Origin: Mesorhizobium sp. Root552
GTDB taxonomy: Bacteria; Pseudomonadota; Alphaproteobacteria; Rhizobiales; Rhizobiaceae
Length of the DNA: 64,000 nucleotides
Direction of reading: 5' to 3'
NCBI RefSeq assembly: GCF_001427285.1
Contig: NZ_LMFV01000023.1
Location: 124,001-188,000 of the forward strand
Below the pieces are notes generated by a model. The model saw only the letters and a list, made by a program, of their open reading frames with translations, searched no databases and was not told the origin of the DNA. This document shows, piece after piece, positions 1-9,430 of this stretch (the stretch's first letter is position 1; each line of letters opens with the position of its first letter). A program made the translations under genes and the position numbers.

Positions 1-750
1 AGCTTGCCGGAGCAATACCTGATCTGGCTGGCGGGCCTTTTGCGCGGCGACCTCGGAACCGCGATCGTCGCGCAACGGCCCGTTTCCACATTGATCGCGC
101 AGGCGCTGCCGCATTCGCTGGCATTGGGTGGCCTGTCATTGCTGGTGTCGGCGGGGGCCGGTATCGTTCTCGGGGCGGTCGCCATGCGCTACCGCGATGG
201 CCCGATTGACCAAGCCATCATGGGCGGCGTGCTTCTCGGCTCGACCCTGCCGACCTTTTGGCTCGGCCTGCTCATGATCCTGCTGTTTTCGGTCGTGCTT
301 GGCTGGTTTCCAGTCTCGGGGGCGCGGACCTGGTCTTCGCTCGTTCTGCCTGTGATGACCATCGGGCTGGCGGGCACCGCTCTTGTCGTACGCGTTACGC
401 GCATTGCGATGATCGAAGCTGCGCAAAAGGATTTCGTTCTGCTTTTGCACGCCAAAGGCTTGTCGCCGTCCCGTATCAGGCTGCGCCATGTGCTGCGCCA
501 CGCGCTGACGCCAGTGGTCACGATACTGGCGTTGCGGATTGGCTGGATACTTGGCGGTGCAGTTACCGTCGAGGTCGTGTTCGCCCGTCCGGGCCTCGGC
601 ACCTTGCTGATCAAGGCGCTCAACCAGCACGACTATCCGGTCGTCCAGGCCTGCTTGCTCATGCTTGCCATGGCGGTGATGCTGGGAACGCTCGTGGGCG
701 ATATCCTTCAGGCGGCAATAGATCCACGGGTAAGGGCGAACCTCAAATGA
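1..750 (+). CDS. Dipeptide/oligopeptide-type ABC transporter permease, DppB-like (5' partial)
   Basis: Inner-membrane permease of a peptide/nickel-type ABC importer. The reading frame is open from the window edge, so the N-terminus (first membrane segment and part of the periplasmic loop) is missing; about 248 of the usual 310-340 residues are seen. Several hydrophobic segments are visible, and the cytoplasmic EAA-type loop lies around residues 135-165 (AAQKDFVLLLHAKGLSPSRI), which couples to the ATPases. The stop overlaps the next permease start in an ATGA, so the two are translationally coupled. The substrate-binding protein gene should lie upstream of the window. The downstream metallopeptidase suggests peptide-like cargo, but the substrate cannot be read from the sequence. 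Confidence 0.9.
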   Translation, partial: SLPEQYLIWLAGLLRGDLGTAIVAQRPVSTLIAQALPHSLALGGLSLLVSAGAGIVLGAVAMRYRDGPIDQAIMGGVLLGSTLPTFWLGLLMILLFSVVLGWFPVSGARTWSSLVLPVMTIGLAGTALVVRVTRIAMIEAAQKDFVLLLHAKGLSPSRIRLRHVLRHALTPVVTILALRIGWILGGAVTVEVVFARPGLGTLLIKALNQHDYPVVQACLLMLAMAVMLGTLVGDILQAAIDPRVRANLK

Positions 751-1622
751 CAGGCGCCGCGTCATCCGCCCGCCCGGCCTTGCGCGACAACCTTTTCGCC
801 AGGGCTTTCCGCACGAAGACCGGCGCAATAGCCGGCGGATGGCTGGTGCTGCTCGCCCTGGCGGCCATTTTTGCCCATCTGCTCACACCCTATGAGTACG
901 ATATCCAGCAACTGAGTGCTGCCTACAGCCCGCCCAGCCTGTCGCATTGGCTGGGAACGGACGAGTTCGGCCGCGATCTTCTCACCCGCATATTGTACGG
1001 CGCGCGCATCTCGCTTTCGGTTTCGGTCATCTCCATCGGTCTATCGGTGTTGGCAGGGATGGTGCTGGGCGCAGCAGCGGGATACTTCGGCGGACGCCTT
1101 GATCGCATGATTACGACCGTCATCGATTTGAGTTGGTCATTCCCGGAAATCCTCGTGGCGCTGATCCTGGTCGCAATCATCGGACCGGGGGTAACCGGCA
1201 CAATGGTTGCCATCACCGTTGCCTATCTGGCGCAGTTCGCACGCCTGACGCGCGCGCAGGTCATGGCCATCAAGTCCGAGACATTCATCGAAGCTGCATC
1301 GGGCCTTGGCGCCTCGCATCGCCACATCCTGTTTCGACACCTCCTGCCGAACGCGATCACGCCGGTGCTGGTAAGCGGCATGCTGGCTACCGGGGATGCA
1401 ATTATCCTGGAGGCGACGCTCGGCTTTTTCGGCCTTGGCGCGCAACCGCCGACGCCGAGTTGGGGCGCAATGATGTCGTCGGGCACAGCCCTGTTGTTCA
1501 AGGCGCCATGGATCATCATCTTTCCGGGCCTTGCAGCCGCAATCACCGTCGTCAGTATCAACCTGTTCGGCGATGCGCTGATCGCCGGGCTCGATGTCCG
1601 TTCACGACCGAGAGTCGAATGA
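747..1622 (+). CDS. Dipeptide/oligopeptide-type ABC transporter permease, DppC-like
   Basis: Second membrane subunit of the peptide-type importer, 291 residues, normal for DppC/OppC. I start it at the ATG in the ATGA overlap with the upstream permease; the frame is open further upstream but that part is a shadow of dppB. The N-terminal segment RTKTGAIAGGWLVLLAL matches the DppC N-terminal OppC_N region, followed by the motif SHWLGTDEFGRDLLTRILYG, which is diagnostic of this family. The EAA loop is near residues 205-230 (IEAASGLGASHRHI). The gene is followed after 9 bp by the first ATPase gene, so it belongs to one operon. Confidence 0.95.
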   Translation: MTGAASSARPALRDNLFARAFRTKTGAIAGGWLVLLALAAIFAHLLTPYEYDIQQLSAAYSPPSLSHWLGTDEFGRDLLTRILYGARISLSVSVISIGLSVLAGMVLGAAAGYFGGRLDRMITTVIDLSWSFPEILVALILVAIIGPGVTGTMVAITVAYLAQFARLTRAQVMAIKSETFIEAASGLGASHRHILFRHLLPNAITPVLVSGMLATGDAIILEATLGFFGLGAQPPTPSWGAMMSSGTALLFKAPWIIIFPGLAAAITVVSINLFGDALIAGLDVRSRPRVE

Positions 1623-1631
1623 GGAACCGTC

Positions 1632-2600
1632 ATGGGGCTTCTTGAGGTCGATCGGCTGTCGGTAGGTATCGGCCGGCTCACATTGCTCGAAGAAATCACT
1701 TTCGAGGTGGATAGAGGCGAAATCCTTGGACTGGTCGGCGAATCCGGATCCGGCAAGTCGCTGACCGCCTTGGCAATTGCCGGCCTGTTGCCGCTGATCG
1801 GAGCGCGCGTGACGGCTGGAGCCGTCCGCTTCGACGACACCGACCTGACCAGGCTGGACGAATACAGGCTTCGCAAGTTCCGGGGCCGCAGGATCGCCTT
1901 CATCACCCAAAATCCGATGACGGCACTGGACCCGCTTCAACCGGTCGGCGAACAGGTCGATGTCGTGGCAAGGCTGCATCTCGGTCTGCCGGCGGACGTC
2001 GCCCGCAGCCGGACAATCGAAATCCTGACGCAGTTGCGCATACCGGAAGCCGCCACGATCTATCGTCAGTATCCACATCAACTCTCCGGCGGCATGAAAC
2101 AGCGGGTGGTCATCGCCATGGCGCTCGCCGGCGAGCCGGACCTTATCGTCGCGGATGAGCCGACAACCGCGCTCGACGTGACTGTTCAGGCGCAGATCAT
2201 ACATCTGCTCACCTCGCTGGTTCGGGAACGCGGGCTGGCGCTTGTGCTGATTACTCACGACATGGGTGTCGTGGCGCAATGCTGCGACCGGGTCGCGGTC
2301 CTATATGCCGGCCGGCTCGCTGAACAACAGGGCGTGAGATCGCTGTTTGCAGCGCCTGCCCATCCCTACACCCACGCGCTGATCGATTGCATTCCCAAGG
2401 ACGGCATGGCACGCGGCAGCCTGACCGGGATCGCCGGTTCCGTGCCCTCCGTGGCGCATTTTCCTTCCGGATGCCGGTTTCATCCGCGCTGTATCGGGCG
2501 TCAGTCGGTATGTGAGGCGAGCGTTCCTGCCGCAACGGCGTTGCCGGGCGGTGCGGTTGCTTGCCATTTCCCGCTCAATGGCGACGCACGACATGGCTGA
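1632..2600 (+). CDS. ABC transporter ATP-binding protein, DppD/OppD-like
   Basis: One of two ATPases energising the peptide-type importer; 322 residues. Walker A is GESGSGKS near residues 36-43, the signature LSGGMKQR near residues 152-159, and Walker B LIVADEPTTALD follows. The C-terminal oligo_HPY-type region with GCRFHPRC is typical for OppD/DppD. The end overlaps the start of the second ATPase, consistent with coupled translation of the two ATPase subunits. Confidence 0.95.
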   Translation: MGLLEVDRLSVGIGRLTLLEEITFEVDRGEILGLVGESGSGKSLTALAIAGLLPLIGARVTAGAVRFDDTDLTRLDEYRLRKFRGRRIAFITQNPMTALDPLQPVGEQVDVVARLHLGLPADVARSRTIEILTQLRIPEAATIYRQYPHQLSGGMKQRVVIAMALAGEPDLIVADEPTTALDVTVQAQIIHLLTSLVRERGLALVLITHDMGVVAQCCDRVAVLYAGRLAEQQGVRSLFAAPAHPYTHALIDCIPKDGMARGSLTGIAGSVPSVAHFPSGCRFHPRCIGRQSVCEASVPAATALPGGAVACHFPLNGDARHG

Positions 2601-3573
2601 TGCCGCCAACCTTCTGGTTATTGACCGGCTTACCAAGCGCTTCGACAGCGGCGCGGGCCTGTTCGCGCCGCGCCGTAGCATGACGGCGGTGCGCGATGTC
2701 AGCCTTGGCGTCAGCCGTGGATCGGTGGTCGGCGTGGTCGGCGAGAGCGGTTGCGGAAAGTCGACTTTGGCGCGGCTGGTACTGCGTCTGCTGGAGCCGA
2801 CCCAAGGGACCGTGCATTTCGACGGTGTCGATCTCGGCAAGCTTGCGCCACGTGATCTGCGCCGGGCGCGCCGGCGCATGCAGATGGTGTTCCAGGACCC
2901 TTACTCCTCGCTCGACCCACGCTTTACGATCGAGCAGGTTGTGGGCGAACCCTTTGCCGTGCAGGGCGAAGCGCTTCCGCCGGGGCGGATCGCTGAACTG
3001 CTCGATCAGGTCGGCCTTGCCGGGGAAATTGCGCGCAGCTATCCGCACCAGCTTTCGGGTGGTCAACGCCAGCGGGTGGGTGTTGCCCGGGCGCTGGCGC
3101 TTAGGCCTGATCTGCTCGTGCTTGACGAACCCACGGCTTCGCTCGACGTCTCCATTCAGGCGCAGATCATAAAATTGCTTCAGGACCTGAAGCAGGATCT
3201 CGGTCTCACCTACCTCTTCATTTCGCACGACCTCGGCCTGGTACGCTATTTCTGCGACCGGATCATCGTCATGTATCTGGGCGCCGTGGTCGAAGAGCTT
3301 CCGTCTCCGAGCACCGAGCCGCGCCATCCGTATACGCGCGCGCTGCTCGACAGCACGTTCAGTCCCGATCCCGGCAAACGACGGCATCTCGCATCGCTGA
3401 CCGGTGAAATCCCTTCCGCCTTCAATCTCCCCAAGGGTTGTGCCTTTGCGGCGCGCTGTTCGCGCGCATCATCACGCTGCCTCAGCGAGCGGCCGACCCT
3501 GACAACGCACGCAAGCGGGCATCGCGCAGCCTGCTTTCATCCCATAGTCGCCGACGAGAAGGAGCCATCATGA
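2578..3573 (+). CDS. ABC transporter ATP-binding protein, DppF/OppF-like
   Basis: Second ATPase of the peptide-type importer, about 331 residues. Walker A is GESGCGKS, the signature is LSGGQRQR, and Walker B is LLVLDEPTASLD; the C-terminus has the family's cysteine-containing stretch (GCAFAARCSRASSRC). Two starts are possible: ATG at 2578 (chosen, begins MATHDMAD) or ATG at 2593; both lie inside the end of the upstream ATPase gene. The stop codon overlaps the next ATG at 3570, so the peptidase is coupled to the transporter. Confidence 0.93.
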   Translation: MATHDMADAANLLVIDRLTKRFDSGAGLFAPRRSMTAVRDVSLGVSRGSVVGVVGESGCGKSTLARLVLRLLEPTQGTVHFDGVDLGKLAPRDLRRARRRMQMVFQDPYSSLDPRFTIEQVVGEPFAVQGEALPPGRIAELLDQVGLAGEIARSYPHQLSGGQRQRVGVARALALRPDLLVLDEPTASLDVSIQAQIIKLLQDLKQDLGLTYLFISHDLGLVRYFCDRIIVMYLGAVVEELPSPSTEPRHPYTRALLDSTFSPDPGKRRHLASLTGEIPSAFNLPKGCAFAARCSRASSRCLSERPTLTTHASGHRAACFHPIVADEKEPS

Positions 3574-5075
3574 GCAAGCATGTGCTGACAGCCGAGTTCC
3601 AGCATGAAAGCAACACGTTCAAGAAGGGTGCCACCATGCTTGCCGATTTCGAGGCGGAAGCGTTGGCCGAGGGCGAGGCCGCGATTGCCGCATACGGTAG
3701 TGCAAATACCGAACTGGCCGGCTTCCTCGACGCGTCGCGTGAAGCTGGCTGGAACATGCAGCACGTCATCAGCGCTCATGCGGGGCCCGGTGCCCGCGTG
3801 GCGCGGGCAACCTTCGACCATATCGCCGGCAAGATCTGCGATGCAGCGCGCGCCGAAAAGGACAGTCTCGACGGCATACTCCTTGGCCTGCACGGCGCAA
3901 TGGTGCCGGATTTTTGCGAAGACGGCGAGGGCGAGTTGCTGTCGCGCCTGCGCGCGATCGTCGGGCCGGACATGCCGATCGCCATCGTGCTTGACCTTCA
4001 CGCCAATGCCACCCCGCAAATGTGCGAACTGGCGGACATCATCGTGTCGTACAAGACCTATCCGCATATCGATATGCGCGAGCGCGGATTGCAGGCCGGG
4101 CGAATTCTTGAGCAAACGATGAGCGGCCGTATCGACCCGGCGACCTTGCGCGCGCATCGGCCCATGCTTGATGAAATCAATGCCGGCCGCTCCGACGCCG
4201 GCCCGATGGTCGCCGTCTACGAGCGCGCCCGCATTTTCGAGATGGAGCCGGGTATTCACGCCGTTTCGATTAACGCGGGCTTTTCGGACGCCGACATCAG
4301 GGAGGTCGGGCCAACCGTGCTCGTTACCTATGACCGCAATATTGCCGGTGTCGAAGCGCGCGCCCGTAGTATGGCCGAAGAGCTTTCGGATGCCATCTGG
4401 GAGTCCCGCTTCGCCAGCGAGAACCGCTACCTCGAAGTGGAGGAAGCTGCCGCCATCGCATCCGGTTTCGACGCATCGAAAGGCCCGCTGATCATTGCGG
4501 ATTATTCCGACAATCCTGGGTCCGGCGCCTATGGCGACGCGACCAATCTGCTAAAGGCGATGCTGGATGCCAGATTGCAGAATGCGGCCTTCGGTCCGAT
4601 GATCGATCCCGAAGCTGCTGCCCAACTCACCGCGCACAAGGTAGGGGATCGGGTGAAGCTACGGCTCGGTGGCAAAAACGATCCGGCTTTCGGCGGCGGA
4701 CCGCTTGAGGTCGAAGGTGAAATTCGCCTGATCAGCGATGGCCGGTTCATCGGGGATGGACCTATCATCAGCGGCCTGCATCACAGCTTCGGCCCGACGG
4801 CCGTTCTGCGCATCGACGGAATCGATGTGCTGGTCGTGAGCGGCAATTCGCAAATGCTGGACCAGCAACAGTTCAAGGCGTTCGGAATCATGCCAGCGGA
4901 GAAATCGGTCATCGGGCTGAAATCCATGCAGCATTTTCGCGCTGCTTTCGAACCGATTTCTGGCCGCGTCATCGTCTGCGACAGCGGCGCGTTGTCGACG
5001 CCACAATATCACCGCCGCCACTATCGCAACGTGCCGCGCCCGATATTTCCGCTCGATCGGGACGTCACGCTCTAG
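3570..5075 (+). CDS. M81 family metallopeptidase (MlrC-like)
   Basis: 501-residue protein of the M81/MlrC family, named for the enzyme acting late in microcystin breakdown; most members act on unknown peptide-like or amide substrates. Likely metal ligands are visible in AEFQHESNTF near the N-terminus and in DLHANATPQM near residue 150; the C-terminal domain carries ADYSDNPGSGAYGDAT around residue 310. The ATG at 3570 overlaps the stop of the upstream ATPase, making it the last gene of the transporter operon. The pairing of importer and hydrolase suggests uptake and cleavage of a peptide or amide. No signal peptide, so cytoplasmic action is inferred. Confidence 0.9.
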   Translation: MSKHVLTAEFQHESNTFKKGATMLADFEAEALAEGEAAIAAYGSANTELAGFLDASREAGWNMQHVISAHAGPGARVARATFDHIAGKICDAARAEKDSLDGILLGLHGAMVPDFCEDGEGELLSRLRAIVGPDMPIAIVLDLHANATPQMCELADIIVSYKTYPHIDMRERGLQAGRILEQTMSGRIDPATLRAHRPMLDEINAGRSDAGPMVAVYERARIFEMEPGIHAVSINAGFSDADIREVGPTVLVTYDRNIAGVEARARSMAEELSDAIWESRFASENRYLEVEEAAAIASGFDASKGPLIIADYSDNPGSGAYGDATNLLKAMLDARLQNAAFGPMIDPEAAAQLTAHKVGDRVKLRLGGKNDPAFGGGPLEVEGEIRLISDGRFIGDGPIISGLHHSFGPTAVLRIDGIDVLVVSGNSQMLDQQQFKAFGIMPAEKSVIGLKSMQHFRAAFEPISGRVIVCDSGALSTPQYHRRHYRNVPRPIFPLDRDVTL

Positions 5076-5139
5076 CAAAGGTGCTGGAACGCTTCGGTTT
5101 TCTGATGCGATTGCAGATCAAGCAATGTGCACGCAATTT

Positions 5140-5886
5140 CTAGATTGAGCGTCCGCCATCGATCGGCAGGCAAACGCCGGTAAGGAATGCAGAGGCAGGC
5201 GATGCCAGGAAATTGACAACGCCGGCAATGTCAGAAGCTTCGCCAAGCCGCCCAAGCGGTATGGTCGCTTCGATCTGGCGGCGGCGGGCCTGCGGATCGG
5301 CGCTGCCCAGTGTGTCCTTGGTCATTCCGGTGAGCGAGGCGACCGGCGCGACGGCGTTGACGCGCACGCCGTCGGGCGCAAGTTCGATCGCCAGCGCCCT
5401 AGTAAAGCTGATCATTGCCCCCTTGGTCGCGGCATAGACCGACTGCCCCCAGCGGGGGTGCTCGGCGGTTATGGAGGCAATGTTGACGATCGCTCCCTTG
5501 CGCTTGCGCAGTGCCGGTATGGCTTGTGTCGTCATCAGGTAGACAGATTTGAAGTTGACCGCGAAAATCAGCTCGAACTCTGCCTCGTCTATTTTTTCGA
5601 CTGGAACCGGCGGATGCGTGATGCCAGCATTGTTGACCAGAACATCGATGCCGCCGGACCACTCGATTGTCGTGTCGATCAGCCTTTGTGTGGAGCGCGC
5701 ATCGGCCACGTCAGTGTACTGAAAGCGGGCTTTGCCACCTGCGGCCTCGATCTCTCCCGCCACGCGCTGGCCGCCGACTTCGTTGATATCGGCCAGCATG
5801 ACGGCATCGCCTGCCGTCGCGAAACTCTTGGCGATCGCCTCGCCGAAGCCGGACGCAGCGCCCGTGACGATAATAGTGCGAGCCAT
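5140..5886 (-). CDS. SDR family NAD(P)-dependent oxidoreductase
   Basis: 248-residue classical short-chain dehydrogenase. The cofactor motif TGAASGFG is at residues 8-15, NNAG near residue 87, the catalytic serine in NIASITAE and the YxxxK pair in YAATK. The C-terminus GVCLPIDGG is typical. It follows the enoyl-CoA hydratase gene on the same strand with a 3-bp gap, so the two are probably co-transcribed. With the hydratase and the divergent CoA-transferase it could oxidise a hydroxyacyl intermediate; the substrate is not known. Its expression should be under the palindrome at 6674-6689. Confidence 0.92.
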   Translation of the reverse strand: MARTIIVTGAASGFGEAIAKSFATAGDAVMLADINEVGGQRVAGEIEAAGGKARFQYTDVADARSTQRLIDTTIEWSGGIDVLVNNAGITHPPVPVEKIDEAEFELIFAVNFKSVYLMTTQAIPALRKRKGAIVNIASITAEHPRWGQSVYAATKGAMISFTRALAIELAPDGVRVNAVAPVASLTGMTKDTLGSADPQARRRQIEATIPLGRLGEASDIAGVVNFLASPASAFLTGVCLPIDGGRSI

Positions 5887-5889
5887 GCT

Positions 5890-6669
5890 TCAGCGTCCCT
5901 GGAAGATCGGTTTGCGTTTCGTCATGAAGGCCTCGACGCCCTCGTCGTGATCTTTGGTCTGGAAGCTGAGCCGGACTTGCTGGCGTTCGGCATCCAGGCC
6001 GGCTGAAAGCGCCGTCTCATAGGCGGTGCGCACTGCCTGCTTCGCCAGGCGCGCTGCAACGGGTGCCTTGGCGGCGATGCGGGCGGCGATTTCGACGGCG
6101 CATTGCACGGCCTCGCCGGCCGGTACCAGATCGGACACCAGTCCCCAGCGCTCCGCAGTCGCCGCGTCGATGGCTTCGCCGGTCAGGACCAGTCGCATCG
6201 CCTGAGCCTTGCTGAGGCTGCGCGGCAGACGTTGCGTGCCGCCATCGCCAGGCAACGAGCCGAGGTCGATCTCGGGTTGAGCGAAACGGGCCTTGGCTCC
6301 GGCAACCACAATATCGCACAGCATGACCAGTTCATGCCCGCCGCCGAAGGCAATGCCTTCAACCGCCGCAATCAGCGGCTTGTCGAACGCATCGATAGCC
6401 TTCCAGGCATTGAGCCGGCGCGGACCGTAGATCGCATCGATTCCGGCAGCGGCCATTTCATGCACGTCCGCACCGGCAGAAAAGGCGCGCTCGTCACCAG
6501 TCAGCACGACCGCTCGAATTTCGTCGCTTGCAGAGCAGGCATGCAGTTCCGTCGCAAGCTCGACCAGAAGATCGCCGCTCAATGCATTCAGCCGGCTGGG
6601 TCGGTTGAGGCGGATCAGTCGCACGCCGCTCCCAGGCTCGCTCGTCTCGATCAACTCGACTGTTGTCAT
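5890..6669 (-). CDS. Enoyl-CoA hydratase/isomerase family protein
   Basis: 259-residue crotonase-fold protein. The oxyanion-hole segment AFSAGADVHEM and the segment GIAFGGGHELVMLCD are present; the two glutamates used by true hydratases appear as GGGHEL and QPEIDLG, so hydratase chemistry is plausible. It is first in a two-gene unit with the SDR. The start codon lies only 4 bp from a LacI-type palindrome and no clear Shine-Dalgarno sequence is seen, so the repressor site may overlap the promoter or leader. A carnitine-type (CaiD-like) or other hydroxyacid pathway is possible but not shown. Confidence 0.92.
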   Translation of the reverse strand: MTTVELIETSEPGSGVRLIRLNRPSRLNALSGDLLVELATELHACSASDEIRAVVLTGDERAFSAGADVHEMAAAGIDAIYGPRRLNAWKAIDAFDKPLIAAVEGIAFGGGHELVMLCDIVVAGAKARFAQPEIDLGSLPGDGGTQRLPRSLSKAQAMRLVLTGEAIDAATAERWGLVSDLVPAGEAVQCAVEIAARIAAKAPVAARLAKQAVRTAYETALSAGLDAERQQVRLSFQTKDHDEGVEAFMTKRKPIFQGR

Positions 6670-6673
6670 AAGG

Positions 6674-6689
6674 ATGAAAACGCTTTCAT
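6674..6689. promoter_or_regulatory. LacI-family operator 1 (before enoyl-CoA hydratase)
   Basis: ATGAAAACGCTTTCAT, a 16-bp near-perfect palindrome with central CG, just upstream of the hydratase start on the minus strand. It matches three other sites in this window (6801, 9185, 9431). The central CG and half-site spacing are typical of LacI/GalR operators; the LacI-type gene at 7964-9112 is the obvious reader (inference). Confidence 0.75.
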
Positions 6690-6800
6690 AAACCTGATCG
6701 ATCTGTCACATTGAAAGTCTCAAGTCAACGATACGCTTGGATAATATACACAAAAACATATGGTTGTATGGTAGCTCCAAAAGCTGCCGGCTTGCTCAAT

Positions 6801-6816
6801 ATGTAAACGCTTGCAA
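6801..6816. promoter_or_regulatory. LacI-family operator 2 (before CaiB/BaiF gene)
   Basis: ATGTAAACGCTTGCAA, same 16-bp frame and central CG as the sites at 6674, 9185 and 9431. It lies 14 bp upstream of the CoA-transferase start codon. It is the most degenerate of the four. Confidence 0.65.
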
Positions 6817-6830
6817 AAATTGGAAACACA

Positions 6831-8039
6831 GTGACCCTTCTCGACGGCGTACGCATTGTCAGTTTCAATCATTTCCTGATGGGGCCGGTCGGCGTCCAGC
6901 ACCTTGCTGACCTGGGCGCGGACGTTGTGGCGATCGAGCCGCTTGGCGGCGGTCAGCAACGGCACTGGGCGGCGGCAGGCAAGTGGATTGGCTCCGATAC
7001 GCCGCTTTTCCTGGCTGGCGGCAGAAACAAGCGCAGTCTTGCGCTCGATCTCAAGTCGCCTGCGGGCGTGGAGGTTGCGCGGCGGCTTGTTGCCCAGGCA
7101 GATGTCGTGGTGGAGAACTACCGGCCCGGCGTCATGGATAAACTCGGTCTCGGCTACGAAGCTGTCCAAGCCTTCAATCCCAGGGTCGTCTACGCATCCG
7201 CCTCCGGATTCGGAGCCGACGGCCCTTATCGCGACCGCCCCGGCCAGGATCTCCTGATCCAGGCGATGAGCGGACTGGCCGCGATCACCGGGCGCGCTGG
7301 GCAAACAGCGCGCCCGGTGGGCGTTTCGGCGGTCGACCATCATGGGGCGGCGTTGCTGGCGCTCGGTGTTCTGGCCGCTCTTTATCGGCGCAGCGTCACC
7401 GGAAAGGGCTGCCGGGTCGATGTCAGCCTGCTCAATGCCGCGATCGACCTACAGCTCGAATCCTTCGTCACTTACCTGAACGGTCCGCGCCCGGAAGCGG
7501 GCATTGCAACGGAAGGCTCGCTGGGCGGCTGGTATTTTCCTGCGCCCTACGGCATCTACCGCACCGCCGATGCGGATCTGGCGATTTCACTCACCAGCCT
7601 CAAGGCGCTGGCCGAGGCAACCGGATCGGCGGACCTGGCAACCATCGACGATGCGGACGCGTGGACGGAGCGCAACCGCATCTGTTCTCTGCTGGAAGAC
7701 GTGCTTGTCCAGCGGCCCGCTGGCGACTGGGAAGCAATCTTTGCCAAGGCCGGCATCTGGCATGCGCGGGTCGGAGACTACGAATCGGTGCTGGCGGACC
7801 CGCAAGTGCGTCACAACGGCTGCTTCTTCGACACACGCAGCGCCGCCGGCGAACCGATCACGTTGGTGGCTCATCCGGTCCGCTATGACGGGGCCGCGCC
7901 GGCATTGCGCCTGACGCCGCAACCGCTGGGTGCCCAGACCGCAGAAATCCTTGCCGAACTTGGTTACTCGGCGGCCGAGCGGGCGCGCCTCTTCGAAGAC
8001 GGCGTTTGCAAAGGCCCGGCGTCCGCAGAGCTGCGCTGA
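6831..8039 (+). CDS. CaiB/BaiF family CoA-transferase
   Basis: 402-residue family III CoA-transferase, which moves CoA from one acyl-CoA to another carboxylate through an aspartyl intermediate. The N-terminus LLDGVRIVSFNHFLMGPV and the LGADVVAIEP segment are typical; the likely catalytic aspartate is in SAVDHHGA near residue 168. The start is a GTG with GGAAA a few bases upstream. The 3' end overlaps the convergent repressor gene by 76 bp. It is divergent from the hydratase/SDR pair, both flanked by LacI-type operators, so the three enzymes probably form one acyl-CoA route. The CoA acceptor is unknown. Confidence 0.92.
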   Translation: MTLLDGVRIVSFNHFLMGPVGVQHLADLGADVVAIEPLGGGQQRHWAAAGKWIGSDTPLFLAGGRNKRSLALDLKSPAGVEVARRLVAQADVVVENYRPGVMDKLGLGYEAVQAFNPRVVYASASGFGADGPYRDRPGQDLLIQAMSGLAAITGRAGQTARPVGVSAVDHHGAALLALGVLAALYRRSVTGKGCRVDVSLLNAAIDLQLESFVTYLNGPRPEAGIATEGSLGGWYFPAPYGIYRTADADLAISLTSLKALAEATGSADLATIDDADAWTERNRICSLLEDVLVQRPAGDWEAIFAKAGIWHARVGDYESVLADPQVRHNGCFFDTRSAAGEPITLVAHPVRYDGAAPALRLTPQPLGAQTAEILAELGYSAAERARLFEDGVCKGPASAELR

Positions 8040-9112
8040 ACCGTCGCTCGTGCAGGTTCGGGCGGGCGCCCGGTTGATTCACGCACGATGAAGGACGCCT
8101 TCAGGCGCGTGGAAGATGGGGCATCACGCCCCTCTATACGGGCCAACAGATATTCGCCCACGCGCCGGCTTTGCTCGGCAAGCGGAAGCCGAACGGTGGT
8201 CAGCGAAGGCTGGGTGTGCTCGGCAATATCGAGATCGTCGAAGCCGATTACCGACAGCTGCCCCGGTACGTCGATGCCGAGGGTCCGGCACTCTGCCAGA
8301 GCACCGAATGCCATCAGATCATTGGTGCAGGCGACGGCAGTAATATGCGCATTGCGCTCGACAAGTCGGCGCAGGCCCTGGCGCGCATCTGTCAGCGTCG
8401 ATGGCACCTCGACGACATCCGGCTTGGGCAGGCCGTGGTCGCCAATGCAGTCCCGCGCGCCTGCAACACGCGCTGCAAGACGCTCGTTTCCGGCAGTCTC
8501 CGCAGTCAACACGCCGATATTGGTGTGCCCGAGATTGATGAGGAAACGGGTCGCATCGTAAAATTCCTGGCGATTGTCGACGCCGATGCAGGGGTAGGAG
8601 GATTCGCCCGCATATTGGAATGCCGTGACGAACGGGAGTCCTGATCTCTCGAGGAGCTGCCATAATTCGGGTGCGTGATCCTGGCCTACCAGGACCATGC
8701 CGTCGATGCCATGCTGCAGAAGCGCCCTGACTTCATGGTATTCGCGCGCCTTGTCGTATTCGGAGCTGGCAATGATCAGGTGGTAGCCGCTGCGGTTCAG
8801 CGCCTGCTGCAAAATCTCCGCCGATTCAGCAAAAACCGCCGTGCGCAGGGTCGGCACGATCAGGCCGATGGAATGGGTCCGGTCGGAGGCAAGCGCGCGG
8901 GCGGCGCCGTGGGCGACGTAGCTGAGTTCCTGAATGGCGCGGGCCACGCGTTCGCGCACCTCCGGCCGCACGAGCTCGGGCCGGTTGATGGCGCGTGATG
9001 CCGTCGCTTCCGAAACTCCAGCGCGGCGGGCAACGTCGGCAAGGCGCATCTTTTGCTTTGCGCTTCGGCGCGAACGATGACGCTTCGGTTCGCCTTGCTG
9101 TGACTGCGTCAT
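7964..9112 (-). CDS. LacI family transcriptional regulator
   Basis: 382-residue repressor. The start at 9112 is chosen because AAAGGAG lies a few bases upstream and the DNA-binding domain follows directly: RLADVARRAGVSEATASRAI at residues 23-42 is the LacI helix-turn-helix plus the start of the hinge. The rest is a periplasmic-binding-protein-like sensor domain (SIGLIVPTLRTAVFAES onwards). The basic lead-in (KRHRSRRSAKQK) and the serine/arginine-rich tail are extra to the usual LacI length. Four matching palindromes flank its own gene and three neighbouring transcription units, so it probably senses the substrate of the adjacent ABC transporter or pathway. Confidence 0.94.
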   Translation of the reverse strand: MTQSQQGEPKRHRSRRSAKQKMRLADVARRAGVSEATASRAINRPELVRPEVRERVARAIQELSYVAHGAARALASDRTHSIGLIVPTLRTAVFAESAEILQQALNRSGYHLIIASSEYDKAREYHEVRALLQHGIDGMVLVGQDHAPELWQLLERSGLPFVTAFQYAGESSYPCIGVDNRQEFYDATRFLINLGHTNIGVLTAETAGNERLAARVAGARDCIGDHGLPKPDVVEVPSTLTDARQGLRRLVERNAHITAVACTNDLMAFGALAECRTLGIDVPGQLSVIGFDDLDIAEHTQPSLTTVRLPLAEQSRRVGEYLLARIEGRDAPSSTRLKASFIVRESTGRPPEPARATVQRSSADAGPLQTPSSKRRARSAAE

Positions 9113-9184
9113 CGAGACTCCTTTCACGCTGCGCGAATCCAGTAGCACGCACCGTAGCACCAAAGAAACATCATTACCAAACAT

Positions 9185-9200
9185 ATGAAAGCGTTTGCAT
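9185..9200. promoter_or_regulatory. LacI-family operator 3 (autoregulatory)
   Basis: ATGAAAGCGTTTGCAT with central CG, 72 bp upstream of the repressor's own start codon on the minus strand. Suggests autoregulation. Confidence 0.7.
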
Positions 9201-9430
9201 TACAAAATATATATGTAAAACAATAATTTGCAAAGCTTCAGGTCGAAATAGCAGGAAAAATATGCAGATTTTCCTACTTCCCGTACCAGACCTTCGTCGT
9301 ATTCGGGTCAAAAGCCGTATCCGCTCCTTGACTCGCAGTCTGGCAAAAGGCTAGGGTTTTCTGGCTAATCCAAGAGTTAGAGGCCGATCGCCGGCGCAGA
9401 ATTACGCGCGTCGCTATTTTTCAAAGGGAA